Positions 8,128 through 17,499 are shown, counted from the first letter of the stretch. The stretch: DNA of 64,000 bases from Arenimonas sp049195245 (GCF_049195245.1 NZ_JBMIRR010000025.1:270258-334257); one strand, 5' to 3'. Numbers and translations: made by a program. The notes: generated from the letters alone by a model not told the origin.

Positions 8128-8530
8128 GCCGGTCGTGTTCGCCGGAATCGCCGGCCTGCTGTTCGGGCTGGGACTTGCCGTGGCGGGCATGGCCGATCCG
8201 GAGAAGGTGCTGGCCTTCCTGGATGTGCTGGGCAATTGGGATCCCAGCCTGGCCTTCGTGATGGGCGGCGCGCTGGCGGTGGCCGTGCCCGGGTTCGCCT
8301 TGGTGCGGCGGCGCGGTCGTGCGGTCTGCGGTCCGTTGCAGCTGCCGGGCAAGCGCACGGTGGACCGCGATCTGCTGCTGGGAGCCGTGCTGTTCGGGGT
8401 CGGCTGGGGCCTGGCGGGCTATTGCCCCGGGCCTGCGCTGGCCGGACTCGGGCGGCTCGCGCCCGAGTCCCTGCTGGTGGTTCCGGTGATGTTTTTCGGG
8501 TTCTGGATCGCCGGAACGCTGAAGCGCTGA
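8114..8530 (+). CDS. YeeE/YedE-family membrane protein, second half (DUF6691 type)
   Basis: A 138-residue membrane protein with four hydrophobic segments and the motif VGWGLAGYCPGPALAGLG, the counterpart of the cysteine motif in the first half. Together the two equal a full-length YeeE-like transporter split into two genes. Start ATG 8114 lies inside the end of the upstream gene. It ends 2 bases before the convergent transketolase gene, leaving no room for a separate terminator. Confidence 0.85.
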   Translation: MSSARPVVFAGIAGLLFGLGLAVAGMADPEKVLAFLDVLGNWDPSLAFVMGGALAVAVPGFALVRRRGRAVCGPLQLPGKRTVDRDLLLGAVLFGVGWGLAGYCPGPALAGLGRLAPESLLVVPVMFFGFWIAGTLKR

Positions 8531-8531
8531 G

Positions 8532-10535
8532 TCAGCGCATCGCCTTGGCCGCGTCCACCACGGCCTGCACCGTGATCCCGAAATGCACGTACAGCTGGTC
8601 GGCCGGCGCCGACGCACCGAAGCTGTCGATGCCGATCACCGCGCCGTCCAGGCCCACGTACTTGCGCCAGTAGCCGGTGACGCCGGCTTCCACCGCCACG
8701 CGTTTGCGGCACCACGAGGGCAGCACGGCCTCGCGCCATTCCAGCGGCTGGCGGTCGAACACCTCCGCGCAGGGCATGGACACCACGCGCGCCTTGATGC
8801 CCTCGCCCGCCAGCTGGCGCATGGCTTCCATCGCCAGCTCCACCTCCGAGCCGGTGCCGATCAGCAGCACGTCGAACTGCGCTTCGCCCGGATCGCTGAG
8901 CACGTAGCCGCCGCGGGCGATATCGCCCAGCTGCTGCGGCGTGCGCGGCTGGTGGGCCAGGTTCTGGCGGCTGAAGACCAGGCAGCTGGGGCCGTCCGCG
9001 CGTTCGATCGCGGCCTGCCAGCACACCGCCGATTCCACGGCGTCGCAGGGGCGCCAGACATCGTTGTTGGGGATGTAGCGCAGCGAGGCCAGGTGCTCCA
9101 CCGGCTGGTGGGTGGGGCCGTCTTCGCCCAGGCCGATCGAGTCGTGGGTGAACACGTGGATGGCGCGGGTGGGAATCAGCGCCGACATGCGCAGCGCGTT
9201 GCGCGAGTAGTCGGAGAACACCAGGAAGGTGGCGTCGTAGGGAATGAAGCCGCCGTGCAGCGCGATGCCGTTGCTGATGGCGCTCATGCCGAACTCGCGC
9301 ACGCCGTAGTGCACGTAGTTGGCGCTGGCATCGCGGCTGGTGACCGACTTGCTGCCCTTCCACAGGGTGAGGTTGGAATGGGCCAGGTCGGCCGAGCCGC
9401 CGATCAGCTCGGGCAGCAGCGGGCCGAACGCGTCCAGCGCCATCTGCGAAGCCTTGCGAGAGGCGACCACCGGTCCATCGAGCTGCAGTTTGGCGATGTA
9501 GGCCTGCGCGGCTTCCGCAAAGCCTTCGGGCAGCTCGGCATGGGAGCGGCGCACCAGTTCGGCCGCCAGCTCGGGATGGGCCTTGGCATAGGCGTCGAAC
9601 AGCCGGTTCCACTGTTCCTCGCGCACCAGGCCGGTATTGCCGGCGCGCCAGCCATCGGAAATGGCCTGCGGGATCTCGAACGGCGCATGCGGCCAGCCGA
9701 GCGCCGCACGGGTGGCGGCGATTTCGTCCTTGCCCAGCGGGGCGCCATGGCTGGATTCCTTGCCGGCCTTGCCGGGCGAACCGAAGCCGATGGTGGTGCG
9801 GCAGCAGATCAGGGTCGGCTTGCCGGTTTCGGCCTGGGCGGTGCGGATGGCCTGGCTGATCTCGACCGGATCGTGGCCGTCCACCTTGCGGATCACCTGC
9901 CAGCCGTAGGACTCGAAGCGCGCCGCGGTGTCGTCGGTGAACCAGCCGGCGGTGTCACCGTCGATCGAGATGCGGTTGTCGTCCCAGAACGCGATCAGCT
10001 TGCCCAGGCCCCAGGTGCCGGCCAGCGAGGCGGCCTCGTGCGAGATGCCTTCCATCAGGCAGCCGTCGCCCATGAACACCCAGGTGGTGTGGTCGACGAT
10101 CTCGAATTCAGGACGGTTGAAGCGCTGAGCCAGCAGCTGCTCGGCCAGCGCCATGCCCACGGCATTGGCCAGGCCCTGGCCCAGCGGGCCAGTAGTGGTT
10201 TCCACGCCCGGCGTGTGGCCGAACTCGGGATGGCCGGCGGTCTTGCTGTGCAGCTGGCGGAAGCGCTTGAGCTGCTCGATCGGCAGGTCATAGCCGCTCA
10301 GGTGCAGCAGGGCGTAGACCAGCATCGAACCGTGGCCATTGGACAGCACGAAGCGGTCGCGGTTGAACCACTTGGGATTGTTGGGGTTGTGCCGCAGGAA
10401 GTCGTTCCAGAGCACCTCGGCGATGTCGGCCATGCCCATCGGCATGCCCGGGTGGCCGGACTTGGCCGCCTCGACGGCGTCCATGGCCAGGAAGCGGATG
10501 GCGTTGGCGAGTTCGCGGCGGGTCGGGGTCGTCAT
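8532..10535 (-). CDS. tkt: Transketolase
   Basis: Thiamine-diphosphate enzyme of the non-oxidative pentose phosphate pathway, moving two-carbon ketol units between sugar phosphates. The 667-residue product starts MTTPTRRELANAIRFLAMDA, has SGHPGMPMG, the thiamine motif GDGCLMEGISHEA near residue 155, DSIGLGEDGPTHQPVEHLAS in the pyrimidine domain and FGASAP near the end. Length and all landmarks are normal. ATG 10535 was chosen over an in-frame upstream start at 10583 because alignment with the family begins there. Confidence 0.97.
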   Translation of the reverse strand: MTTPTRRELANAIRFLAMDAVEAAKSGHPGMPMGMADIAEVLWNDFLRHNPNNPKWFNRDRFVLSNGHGSMLVYALLHLSGYDLPIEQLKRFRQLHSKTAGHPEFGHTPGVETTTGPLGQGLANAVGMALAEQLLAQRFNRPEFEIVDHTTWVFMGDGCLMEGISHEAASLAGTWGLGKLIAFWDDNRISIDGDTAGWFTDDTAARFESYGWQVIRKVDGHDPVEISQAIRTAQAETGKPTLICCRTTIGFGSPGKAGKESSHGAPLGKDEIAATRAALGWPHAPFEIPQAISDGWRAGNTGLVREEQWNRLFDAYAKAHPELAAELVRRSHAELPEGFAEAAQAYIAKLQLDGPVVASRKASQMALDAFGPLLPELIGGSADLAHSNLTLWKGSKSVTSRDASANYVHYGVREFGMSAISNGIALHGGFIPYDATFLVFSDYSRNALRMSALIPTRAIHVFTHDSIGLGEDGPTHQPVEHLASLRYIPNNDVWRPCDAVESAVCWQAAIERADGPSCLVFSRQNLAHQPRTPQQLGDIARGGYVLSDPGEAQFDVLLIGTGSEVELAMEAMRQLAGEGIKARVVSMPCAEVFDRQPLEWREAVLPSWCRKRVAVEAGVTGYWRKYVGLDGAVIGIDSFGASAPADQLYVHFGITVQAVVDAAKAMR

Positions 10536-10646
10536 GGCGATCGGGGCGGACGCCCGCCGGTTGCGGGCCGCGCATTGTCCCATCCCGTCGGCGCGCTGTC
10601 GCGGTTGCGGCCGGTCCCGGCCGCTGCTAGGCCGGGCGCGCCCGGG

Positions 10647-11963
10647 TCAGAGCGCGGCCGCGTCGGCCGTGTCGGACCGCTCGGGCCGGTGGCTCTCGCC
10701 CTTGGACACCAGGGCCGCAATGGCCAGGTCGCCGGTGACATTCACCGTGGTGCGGCACATGTCCAGGAAGTGGTTCACGCCCAGCACCAGGCCGATACCC
10801 TCGGCCGGCACGCCCACCATCACGCAGATCAGCGCCACCACGGGCAGCGAGCCCGAGGGCACGCCGGCGGTGCCTATGCCGCCCAGGATGCAGACCAGCA
10901 TCACCGTGAACTGCTGCAGCAGGGTCAGTTCGACCCCGAAGAACTGCGCCAGGAAGATCACGGTGACGCCCTCGAAAAGCGCCGTGCCGTTCTGGTTGGC
11001 GGTGGCGCCGATGGTCAGCACGAACCGGGACACATGTCGCGGCAGGCCCAGCTTCTCGTCGGCGATGCGCAGCGCAGTCGGCAGCGTGGCATTGCTCGAG
11101 GCGGTGCTGAAGGCCATCAGCATCGCTTCCTGCACCCCCCGGAAGAACTTCGCCGGCGAGAACCCGCCCAGCAGTTTCAGCGCCGCCGGATACACCAGGA
11201 ACAGGTGCACGGCCAGCGCGCCGACCACCACCAGCACGTAGGCGCCCAGCCGCACCAGCAGGTCCCAGCCGAACAGGACCGCCAGGTTGAACATGAAGCA
11301 GAACACCGCATACGGCGCCAGCCGGATGATGAGGCCGATCAGGGTCATGGAGACTTCGAACAGGCCCTCGATGCCGTGCTTGAGCGTCGCGATGGCCGGG
11401 GTGGCCTTGCTCACCACGATACCCACGCCGAACATCAGCGAGAAGAACATCAGGGCCAGGATGGTGCCGTTGTCGGAGGCCGCGCGCACTGCGTTCTGCG
11501 GCACGATCGACAGCAGCATGGCCATGCCGCTGGGCTGGGTCTGGCTGTCGCGCACGATCGCCTGCGCGCGCTCGGCGCCGTCGGTCAGCAGCTGCTGGGC
11601 CAGGACGGGGTCCACGCCGACGCCGGGCTTGAGCAGGTTGACCATCACCAGGCCCAGCAGCACGGCCAGCGCCGAGAGCAGGATGGTGTAGCCCAGCGTG
11701 CGCCAGCCGATGCGGCCCAGCGAGGCGACGTCGCCCATTTCCGACACGCCCACCACCAGCGCCGAAAACAGCAGCGGCACGATCATCATGAAGATCAGGC
11801 TGAGGAACAGCGTGGAGAAGGGCTGGGTCACGTAGCCGGTGGCGGCGCGCACCCAGCCGGCGTCGGCGCCGGCCGTATAGTGCACCAGCAGGCCCGCGGC
11901 CAGTCCGGTGGCGAAGCCGATGGCGATCTTCCAGTGCAGCGGCAGGGCGGGACGGGGGCTCAT
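10647..11963 (-). CDS. Dicarboxylate/amino acid:cation symporter (SLC1/DAACS family)
   Basis: Secondary transporter of the glutamate/dicarboxylate family in the inner membrane, 438 residues with about eight transmembrane helices. Family landmarks are visible: the serine-rich hairpin SNATLPTALR near the middle, and the last helix with RTTVNVTGD, where the arginine binds the acidic side-chain of substrate. The usual NMDGT sodium-site motif reads NQNGT here, and the first aspartate of the final-helix pattern is also Asn (VNHFLD), so ion coupling may differ from the model glutamate transporters. The start codon overlaps the upstream symporter stop by four bases (ATGA). Confidence 0.9.
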   Translation of the reverse strand: MSPRPALPLHWKIAIGFATGLAAGLLVHYTAGADAGWVRAATGYVTQPFSTLFLSLIFMMIVPLLFSALVVGVSEMGDVASLGRIGWRTLGYTILLSALAVLLGLVMVNLLKPGVGVDPVLAQQLLTDGAERAQAIVRDSQTQPSGMAMLLSIVPQNAVRAASDNGTILALMFFSLMFGVGIVVSKATPAIATLKHGIEGLFEVSMTLIGLIIRLAPYAVFCFMFNLAVLFGWDLLVRLGAYVLVVVGALAVHLFLVYPAALKLLGGFSPAKFFRGVQEAMLMAFSTASSNATLPTALRIADEKLGLPRHVSRFVLTIGATANQNGTALFEGVTVIFLAQFFGVELTLLQQFTVMLVCILGGIGTAGVPSGSLPVVALICVMVGVPAEGIGLVLGVNHFLDMCRTTVNVTGDLAIAALVSKGESHRPERSDTADAAAL

Positions 11964-13489
11964 CGTGGGGTCTCCAGGTCAGCCGTGGGCCGGATCTCGC
12001 CGGACTTGAGCCGGGCGAGGTAGCTGTCGAGCTCGCGGCGCACCACCGGCATCAGCAGGTACACGCCGATCAGGTTGGGCACCGACATCAGCAGCAGCAT
12101 CGCATCGGCGATGCCGACGATGCTGCCCAGCTGCATCGAACAGCCGACCACCGTCATGGCCAGGAACACCAGCTTGAACACGTTCATCGCCAGCTTCGAC
12201 TCGCCGGTGAGGAAGCCCACCGCCTTGGTGCCGTAGTAGCCCCAGGTGATCATCGTCGAATAGGCGAACAGGAACACCGCCACCGTCAGCACGTACGGGA
12301 ACCAGCTGAACACCGAAGCGAAGGCGCGCGAGGTGAGCGCCACGCCGTCGGGGCCGGGCTGCAGGTACTGGCCCGAGACGATGATGATCAGCGCGGTCAT
12401 GGTGCAGATGACCACGGTGTCGATGAAGGGTTCCCAGAGCGCGACGAAGCCCTCGGTCAGCGGTTCGCGGGTACGCACCGCCGAATGGGCGATGGCCGAA
12501 GAACCCAGGCCCGCTTCGTTGGAGAAGGCGGCGCGGCGGAAGCCAACGATCAGCGCGCCCAGCACGCCACCGTAGGCGGCCTCGCCGGTGAAGGCGCCAT
12601 GCAGGATCGCGCCCACCGCCGCCGGGATCTGGTCCACGTGCACGGCCAGCACGGCGGCGCCTGCGGTGACGTACAGCAGCGCCATGGCCGGCACCAGCTT
12701 GGCGGTGACGCGGCCGATGCGGGAGATGCCGCCGACCACCACGATGCCGGTGAGCACCGCCAGGCCCAGGCCGAACAGCCAGCCGCGGCCTGCCAGCGGC
12801 CCTTCGGCGCCGCCGGTGACACTGAGCACCTGGGCATAGGTCTGGTTGGCCTGGAACAGCGCGCCGGAACCGGCCGCGCCGCCGACGATGCAGGCGGCGT
12901 AGAAGATCGCGAGCCCGCGTCCCAGCCCCGCCAGCCGGGGGCGGTTAACCGCCAGCCCCTGGCTCAGGTAGTACATCGGCCCGCCGGAAATGCTGCCGTC
13001 GGCGTTCTGTCGGCGGTACATCACGCCCAAGGTGCACTCGACGAACTTCGAGGACATGCCCAGCAGGCCCGCCACGATCATCCAGAAGGTCGCGCCCGGT
13101 CCGCCGACGGTGATCGCGACCGCGACGCCGGCGATGTTGCCCAGGCCCACGGTTCCGGAAACCGCCGACGTGAGCGCCTGGAAATGGCTGACCTCGCCCG
13201 GCCCGGTCGGATCGGCATAGTCACCGCGCAGGATGCGGAAGCCGTGCACGAAGCCGCGCAGGTTGATGAAGCGGAAGTACACCGTGAAGACGCAGGCGGC
13301 GATCGCCAGCCAGATGACGATGGCGGAGGCGGACAGGCCGCCGGGCAGGGGTATCTCGACGAAGACGATGCGGGCCAGGGCATCGGCGACCGGGCCGAAG
13401 ACGGACTGGATCGCCTGGTCGATGCCTGCGGCGGCGGGCGCGCTGGCGTCCGCGGCGGCAGCCGGAATGTTCGAAAGCAGTCTGGTCAC
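11960..13489 (-). CDS. Alanine/glycine:cation symporter (AGCS family)
   Basis: Sodium- or proton-coupled uptake of alanine/glycine, 509 residues, about eleven transmembrane segments. Typical AGCS stretches include GTVGLGNIAGVAVAI, GPGATFWMIVAG, GGPMYYLSQG, FSNEAGLGSSAIAHS and GYYGTKAV. The GTG at 13489 gives a compact N terminus; earlier in-frame codons run into the neighbouring gene. It overlaps the DAACS symporter gene start, so the two uptake systems form an operon. Confidence 0.92.
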   Translation of the reverse strand: MTRLLSNIPAAAADASAPAAAGIDQAIQSVFGPVADALARIVFVEIPLPGGLSASAIVIWLAIAACVFTVYFRFINLRGFVHGFRILRGDYADPTGPGEVSHFQALTSAVSGTVGLGNIAGVAVAITVGGPGATFWMIVAGLLGMSSKFVECTLGVMYRRQNADGSISGGPMYYLSQGLAVNRPRLAGLGRGLAIFYAACIVGGAAGSGALFQANQTYAQVLSVTGGAEGPLAGRGWLFGLGLAVLTGIVVVGGISRIGRVTAKLVPAMALLYVTAGAAVLAVHVDQIPAAVGAILHGAFTGEAAYGGVLGALIVGFRRAAFSNEAGLGSSAIAHSAVRTREPLTEGFVALWEPFIDTVVICTMTALIIIVSGQYLQPGPDGVALTSRAFASVFSWFPYVLTVAVFLFAYSTMITWGYYGTKAVGFLTGESKLAMNVFKLVFLAMTVVGCSMQLGSIVGIADAMLLLMSVPNLIGVYLLMPVVRRELDSYLARLKSGEIRPTADLETPR

Positions 13490-13521
13490 GCAGCAACCCT
13501 GATTGACGAGGCGTTCGAAGC

Positions 13522-14703
13522 TTACACCAGCCCTTGCGCGGGCCGGTCCCGGTCCACGGCCAGGATCTGATCCAGCGATCGAGGCCGGCCGACCAGGTAG
13601 CCCTGGGCATAGTCGCAACCCAGACGGCGCAGGGCCTCGAGCTGGGCCTGCGATTCGATGCCCTCGACCACGATCTCGGCCGACACGGCACGGCCCAGCT
13701 GTACGATGGTTTCCACGATCGCCATCGAACGCTTGTCTTCCAGCATGTGCCGGGAGAAGGACTGGTCCACCTTCAGCGTGTCGAACGGCAGCCGGTGCAG
13801 ATGGCACAGGTGCGAATAGCCGGTGCCGAAGTCATCCAGCGCCACGCGGATGCCATGCACGTGGCACAGGTCGATGATGGCCGCGACGTGGGTGTAGTCC
13901 AGCACCTGGCTCTCCGTGATCTCGAGCTTCAGGCTGCCGCGCGGCAGGCTGGCGGCGTCCACGCGCGCGACGATGCGCTCGATCAGGCCCGGATGCGAAA
14001 GCTGGCGCGCGGAAACATTGACGGCTACGAACGGTGCGGGCACGTGCCCCGCGGCGATCAGGGCGGCGATGGCTTCGCAGGCGGTGTCGATGACGTATTC
14101 GCCGACCGGAACGATCAGCGAGGTCTCTTCGGCCAGGGCGACAAACTCTGCTGGTGAAACCGGTCCCCGTTCGGGATGGTTCCAGCGCACCAGCGCCTCG
14201 TAGCCGGCGATCTGGCTGCTGGCGATGTGCGACAGCGGCTGGTAGCTCAGCTCCAGTTGGCGGCTGGCCAGCGCTTCGCGCAGCTGGGATTCGAGCCGGA
14301 TCTTGCCGATGCCCAGCTGCTCCCAGGCCGAGGGCGCATCCGCTGCAGGCTCCTTGCCCTGCAGGGCCGCCAGCGCACCGCGGTAGCGCTTGAGCTGGCC
14401 TTCCAGCAGCGAGCGGATGATCGGATCGGTGGCGGCCAACCGCTCGGCGATTTGCTGTCGGTCGATGGGAAACAGGGTGCAGGCGCTGGTGGCGGTGGCC
14501 GTCGCAGTGCGGGGCGAGTCGTCGATGACGGCCATTTCGCCCACCAGCTCGCCCGGCCCGAGCAGGCTGAGCACGACGTCATGGCCGCGTTGCCGGGTGC
14601 GGACCTCGACGCTGCCCGCCTCGATCAAATAGGCCGTGCCGGGGTCGTCGCCTTCGCGAAAGAGGACTTCGCCGGGCTGCAGCTGCACGCGCAGGTGTTT
14701 CAT
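13522..14703 (-). CDS. Cyclic-nucleotide-binding EAL-domain c-di-GMP phosphodiesterase
   Basis: A 393-residue cytoplasmic protein joining an N-terminal cNMP-binding domain (residues about 5-115) to an EAL phosphodiesterase domain (about 135-385). The phosphate-binding cassette GELVGEMAVIDDSPRTATA has the Glu and the Arg-Thr pair expected for cAMP/cGMP binding. In the EAL domain the metal and catalytic positions are all present: EALVRW, NVSARQL, LEITES, DDFGTGYS, LKVDQSF, EGIES and AQGYLVGRP. It should therefore hydrolyse c-di-GMP under cyclic-nucleotide control. It lies after the pilus operon terminator, so it probably has its own promoter. ATG 14703 preferred over GTG 14739. Confidence 0.9.
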   Translation of the reverse strand: MKHLRVQLQPGEVLFREGDDPGTAYLIEAGSVEVRTRQRGHDVVLSLLGPGELVGEMAVIDDSPRTATATATSACTLFPIDRQQIAERLAATDPIIRSLLEGQLKRYRGALAALQGKEPAADAPSAWEQLGIGKIRLESQLREALASRQLELSYQPLSHIASSQIAGYEALVRWNHPERGPVSPAEFVALAEETSLIVPVGEYVIDTACEAIAALIAAGHVPAPFVAVNVSARQLSHPGLIERIVARVDAASLPRGSLKLEITESQVLDYTHVAAIIDLCHVHGIRVALDDFGTGYSHLCHLHRLPFDTLKVDQSFSRHMLEDKRSMAIVETIVQLGRAVSAEIVVEGIESQAQLEALRRLGCDYAQGYLVGRPRSLDQILAVDRDRPAQGLV

Positions 14704-14736
14704 CGCCGCCGCCCTCTTCCCTTCGCGCCCGCGGGC

Positions 14737-14771
14737 CACAAAAGCACAGGGCCGCTTGCGCGGCCCTGTGC
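14737..14771 (-). terminator. Rho-independent terminator of the pil operon
   Basis: Perfect 12-bp stem GCACAGGGCCGC / GCGGCCCTGTGC with a four-base loop, followed on the minus strand by TTTTGTGG. It sits 22 bases after the pilQ stop codon and before the EAL gene. Confidence 0.88.
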
Positions 14772-14793
14772 GGGTCTTCTACCTGACGCCTGT

Positions 14794-16959
14794 TCAGGCC
14801 TTCTTGGCGACCTGCAGGATGCGCGGGGTCACGAAGATCAGCAGCTCGGCCTTGTTCGCCGTCTTGTTCTTGTTCTTGAACAGGTTGCCGAGCACCGGCA
14901 GGTCGCCCAGGAAGGGCACCTTGCGCAGGTCCTCGCGGTTGGTGAACTCGTACACGCCGCCGACCACGACCGTCTGGCCGTTGTCGATCAGCACCGCGGT
15001 GCTGACCTCGCGGCGCGCGATCTGCGGCACGAAGCCACCGGCCGGGTTGGTGATCAGCTCGCTGACCTCGTCCTTCTTGACCATCAGGTTGAGGTAGACG
15101 CGGCCATCCTGGGTGATCGTCGGGGTGACCTTGAGCTCGAGCAGCACTTCCTTGAACTCCACCGTGGCCTGCGCGACGGCACCCGGGGTGGTGGCCGGCT
15201 GGATCGTCAGGTAGCCCACTTCATCACCCTGGCGGATGATGGCTTCACGCTGGTTGGCGGTGATGACGCGCGGGTTGGACACCACTTCGCCGCGGCCTTC
15301 TTCCTCAAGCGCGGACAGCTCCAGGTCGAGCGACATGTCGCTGCGCAGGATGCTGAGGTTCAGGGTGCCGGCCGGGGTAGCCACGGGCAGACCGACCTGG
15401 AAACCGGAGTCGGTGGTGGTTTCACCCGCCGCCGCAGCCGCCGGCAGGGTGCCAACGCGGTCCTGGACACCGAAGATCACGCCCAGCTCGCGGGCAAAGG
15501 TCTCGGAGGCGACCACGATCCGGGCCTCGATAAGCACCTGGTCGACCGGCCGGTCAAGCGTGGCCAACAGCGCGCGGATCTCCTGAATCTTCTTCGGAAT
15601 GTCGATCAGCAGCAGCGTGTTGGTGCGGCTGTCGAAGCTGACGCTGCCGCGGGGCGACAGGAAGCCCTTCGAGCTGCCACCCGCACCGCCGGACGTGCCA
15701 CCGCTGCCGGAGTTCTTGCTGTTTTCCGTCAGCAGCTTCGCGATTTCCTCGGCATTGCCGTAGTTGATCGGGATGTACTCGGTGACCATCTCCTCACGGT
15801 CTTCAAGCGCGATGCGGGCATCCGCCTGCGCCTTCTCGAACTCCGCGATCTCCTTCTGCGGGGCGACCCAAATGACGTTGCCGTCGCGCCGCTTGTCGAG
15901 CTGCTTGGCGCGCAGGACGATTTCCATCGCCTGGTCCCAAGGCACGTTGATCAGGCGCAGCGTGACGTTGCCCTGCACCGTGTCCGAGGCCACGACGTTG
16001 AGGTTGGATTCCTCGGCGATCAGCTGCAGCACCGTGCGCACCGGCACGTCCTGGAAGTTGAACGTCACCGGGCGCCCGGCGTAGCGACCCGGGGCGGCCT
16101 GGCCGGCGACGGCACCCGCGGCGCGCGGGGCGGCGGCGGAGGCAATGACCGCGCCGCGCTTGGGCGAAATCTCGATGACGTACTCGTTGCCCGTCTGGTA
16201 GGCCATGGAGTCGAAGGCACCGTTGGTATTGATCACCAGGCGGGTGCTGCCGGCGTTGCTGTTGGGCTCGAGGCTCTGGACCGGGGTGGCGAAGTCCACC
16301 ACGTCCAGGCGCCGGCGCAGGTTCTCCGGGATGCTGGCGTTGGGCACGTCCACGACGATCTTGGAACCTTCATTGCGCATGTCGGCGGTAGCGCCGTCAC
16401 TGCTGAAGCGCAAGACCACCCGGCCGGCGCCGTTTTCACCGCGGCGGAAGTCGATGTTGGCGACTTCGATCGCGGAGGCGACGCGTTTGGTCGGGTCGGA
16501 GGCGCTAGTCATCGCGTTGGCCGCGTTGCTCTGCACCGCACCGGCGTCCACCGTGAGCACGAGCAGGTTGCCTGCGCTGCGGGTGGTGTAGCTGGCGGGG
16601 CGGAACAGGTCGACCACCACGCGGGTCCGGCCGCCGGCTTCGACCGCCGAGACGGCGGACGTGGCGCCGCTGCCGATGACCACGCGCCGCTGGCTCAGGC
16701 CGTTGGTGGTGTCGGGGATGTCCACCGCGATGCGCGGCGGCGTATCCGTGGTGAAGGCCTGGACGTCGCCCACCGGCTCTGCGAACTGCAGGGTGATGTC
16801 GACCTTGCCTCCGGGGGCCGATGCGTAGCGCACGTCCTGGAGGACGTTCGCGGCCATGGCCGACAGCGACGTCGTCAGGCCGACGGCGAGCGCTCCCATG
16901 GCCAGCAACCAAGTGCGCTTGGTGCCCATCGCCTGGCCGATCGTTTTATTCGCGGTCAT
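14794..16959 (-). CDS. pilQ: Type IV pilus secretin PilQ
   Basis: Outer-membrane secretin pore through which the type IV pilus is extruded. The 721-residue product has a signal peptide ending SAMAA-N, two AMIN domains (about 40-160 and 165-275) for peptidoglycan contact, an STN/N0 region (about 305-375, FNFQDVPVRTVLQLIAEESN), an N1 domain followed by a Gly/Ser-rich linker, and the C-terminal secretin barrel with VPFLGDLPVLGNLFK. ATG 16959 has a GGGGGA ribosome site. It is the last gene of pilMNOPQ and is followed by a strong terminator. Confidence 0.97.
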   Translation of the reverse strand: MTANKTIGQAMGTKRTWLLAMGALAVGLTTSLSAMAANVLQDVRYASAPGGKVDITLQFAEPVGDVQAFTTDTPPRIAVDIPDTTNGLSQRRVVIGSGATSAVSAVEAGGRTRVVVDLFRPASYTTRSAGNLLVLTVDAGAVQSNAANAMTSASDPTKRVASAIEVANIDFRRGENGAGRVVLRFSSDGATADMRNEGSKIVVDVPNASIPENLRRRLDVVDFATPVQSLEPNSNAGSTRLVINTNGAFDSMAYQTGNEYVIEISPKRGAVIASAAAPRAAGAVAGQAAPGRYAGRPVTFNFQDVPVRTVLQLIAEESNLNVVASDTVQGNVTLRLINVPWDQAMEIVLRAKQLDKRRDGNVIWVAPQKEIAEFEKAQADARIALEDREEMVTEYIPINYGNAEEIAKLLTENSKNSGSGGTSGGAGGSSKGFLSPRGSVSFDSRTNTLLLIDIPKKIQEIRALLATLDRPVDQVLIEARIVVASETFARELGVIFGVQDRVGTLPAAAAAGETTTDSGFQVGLPVATPAGTLNLSILRSDMSLDLELSALEEEGRGEVVSNPRVITANQREAIIRQGDEVGYLTIQPATTPGAVAQATVEFKEVLLELKVTPTITQDGRVYLNLMVKKDEVSELITNPAGGFVPQIARREVSTAVLIDNGQTVVVGGVYEFTNREDLRKVPFLGDLPVLGNLFKNKNKTANKAELLIFVTPRILQVAKKA

Positions 16960-16974
16960 CGTGCATTCCCCCAA

Positions 16975-17499
16975 TCAATTGTCTTCAAGGGCGATTTTGG
17001 CTTGACGCTCAAGCCAACCGCCGGCCCCATCAGGTACGAGTTCGACCATCTCAATGCGGTCATCGGTAACCGCGGTGATGCGACCGTCGCTGAGCCCCAT
17101 GTAATTGCCCGGGCGAACCCGGTAGGTCACCTTGTCCGGCCCCATGACCAGGCCGATGATCGAACCGCCGGCGCCGATCGTGCCCACCATGTCCAGACTG
17201 TCGAGCGGGAAGGCTTCGAGCACTTCCTTGCGACGGTTGGGATCGGGGCGCAGGCCGGCCGCACCATCGCGGTCGGCTTCAGGCGGGCTGAAGGGGTCGC
17301 GCAGGTTCTGCGCGGCATATTCGAAAGTTTCGAACTGCTTCATCACCGGCAGCGGGTCCAGCGGCGGCGCCGGGCGGGCCTTGACCTCGGCCACCCAGGC
17401 CTCGAGGTCGCGACTGCCGCGGGTGCAGGCCGTCAACGCCACGGCCACGGTGGCAAGCAGCAGCCCGGTGGCAAGTTTCCTGGTCATCGGGGCAGTCAT
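16975..17499 (-). CDS. pilP: Type IV pilus assembly lipoprotein PilP
   Basis: Inner-membrane lipoprotein linking the PilNO complex to the PilQ secretin. The 174-residue product has a lipobox ending LTAC at about residue 25, a flexible segment, and the compact beta-domain containing DMVGTIGAGGSIIGLVMGP and RVRPGNYMGLSDGRITAV, typical of PilP. The start is either ATG 17499 (ATGA overlap with the pilO stop) or GTG 17502; the GGAGG site fits both, so the difference is one residue. Confidence 0.94.
   Translation of the reverse strand: MTAPMTRKLATGLLLATVAVALTACTRGSRDLEAWVAEVKARPAPPLDPLPVMKQFETFEYAAQNLRDPFSPPEADRDGAAGLRPDPNRRKEVLEAFPLDSLDMVGTIGAGGSIIGLVMGPDKVTYRVRPGNYMGLSDGRITAVTDDRIEMVELVPDGAGGWLERQAKIALEDN

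Noticed and set aside
8583..12023. A 1146-codon open frame on the plus strand opposite transketolase and the DAACS symporter
   Set aside because: It runs antisense to two well-identified genes and its product is a Gln/His/Arg/Ala-rich composition typical of high-GC antisense frames, with no recognisable domain.
16965..16974. TTG start for pilQ five codons upstream of the chosen ATG
   Set aside because: The ATG at 16959 has the better ribosome site (GGGGGA) and directly precedes the signal peptide region.
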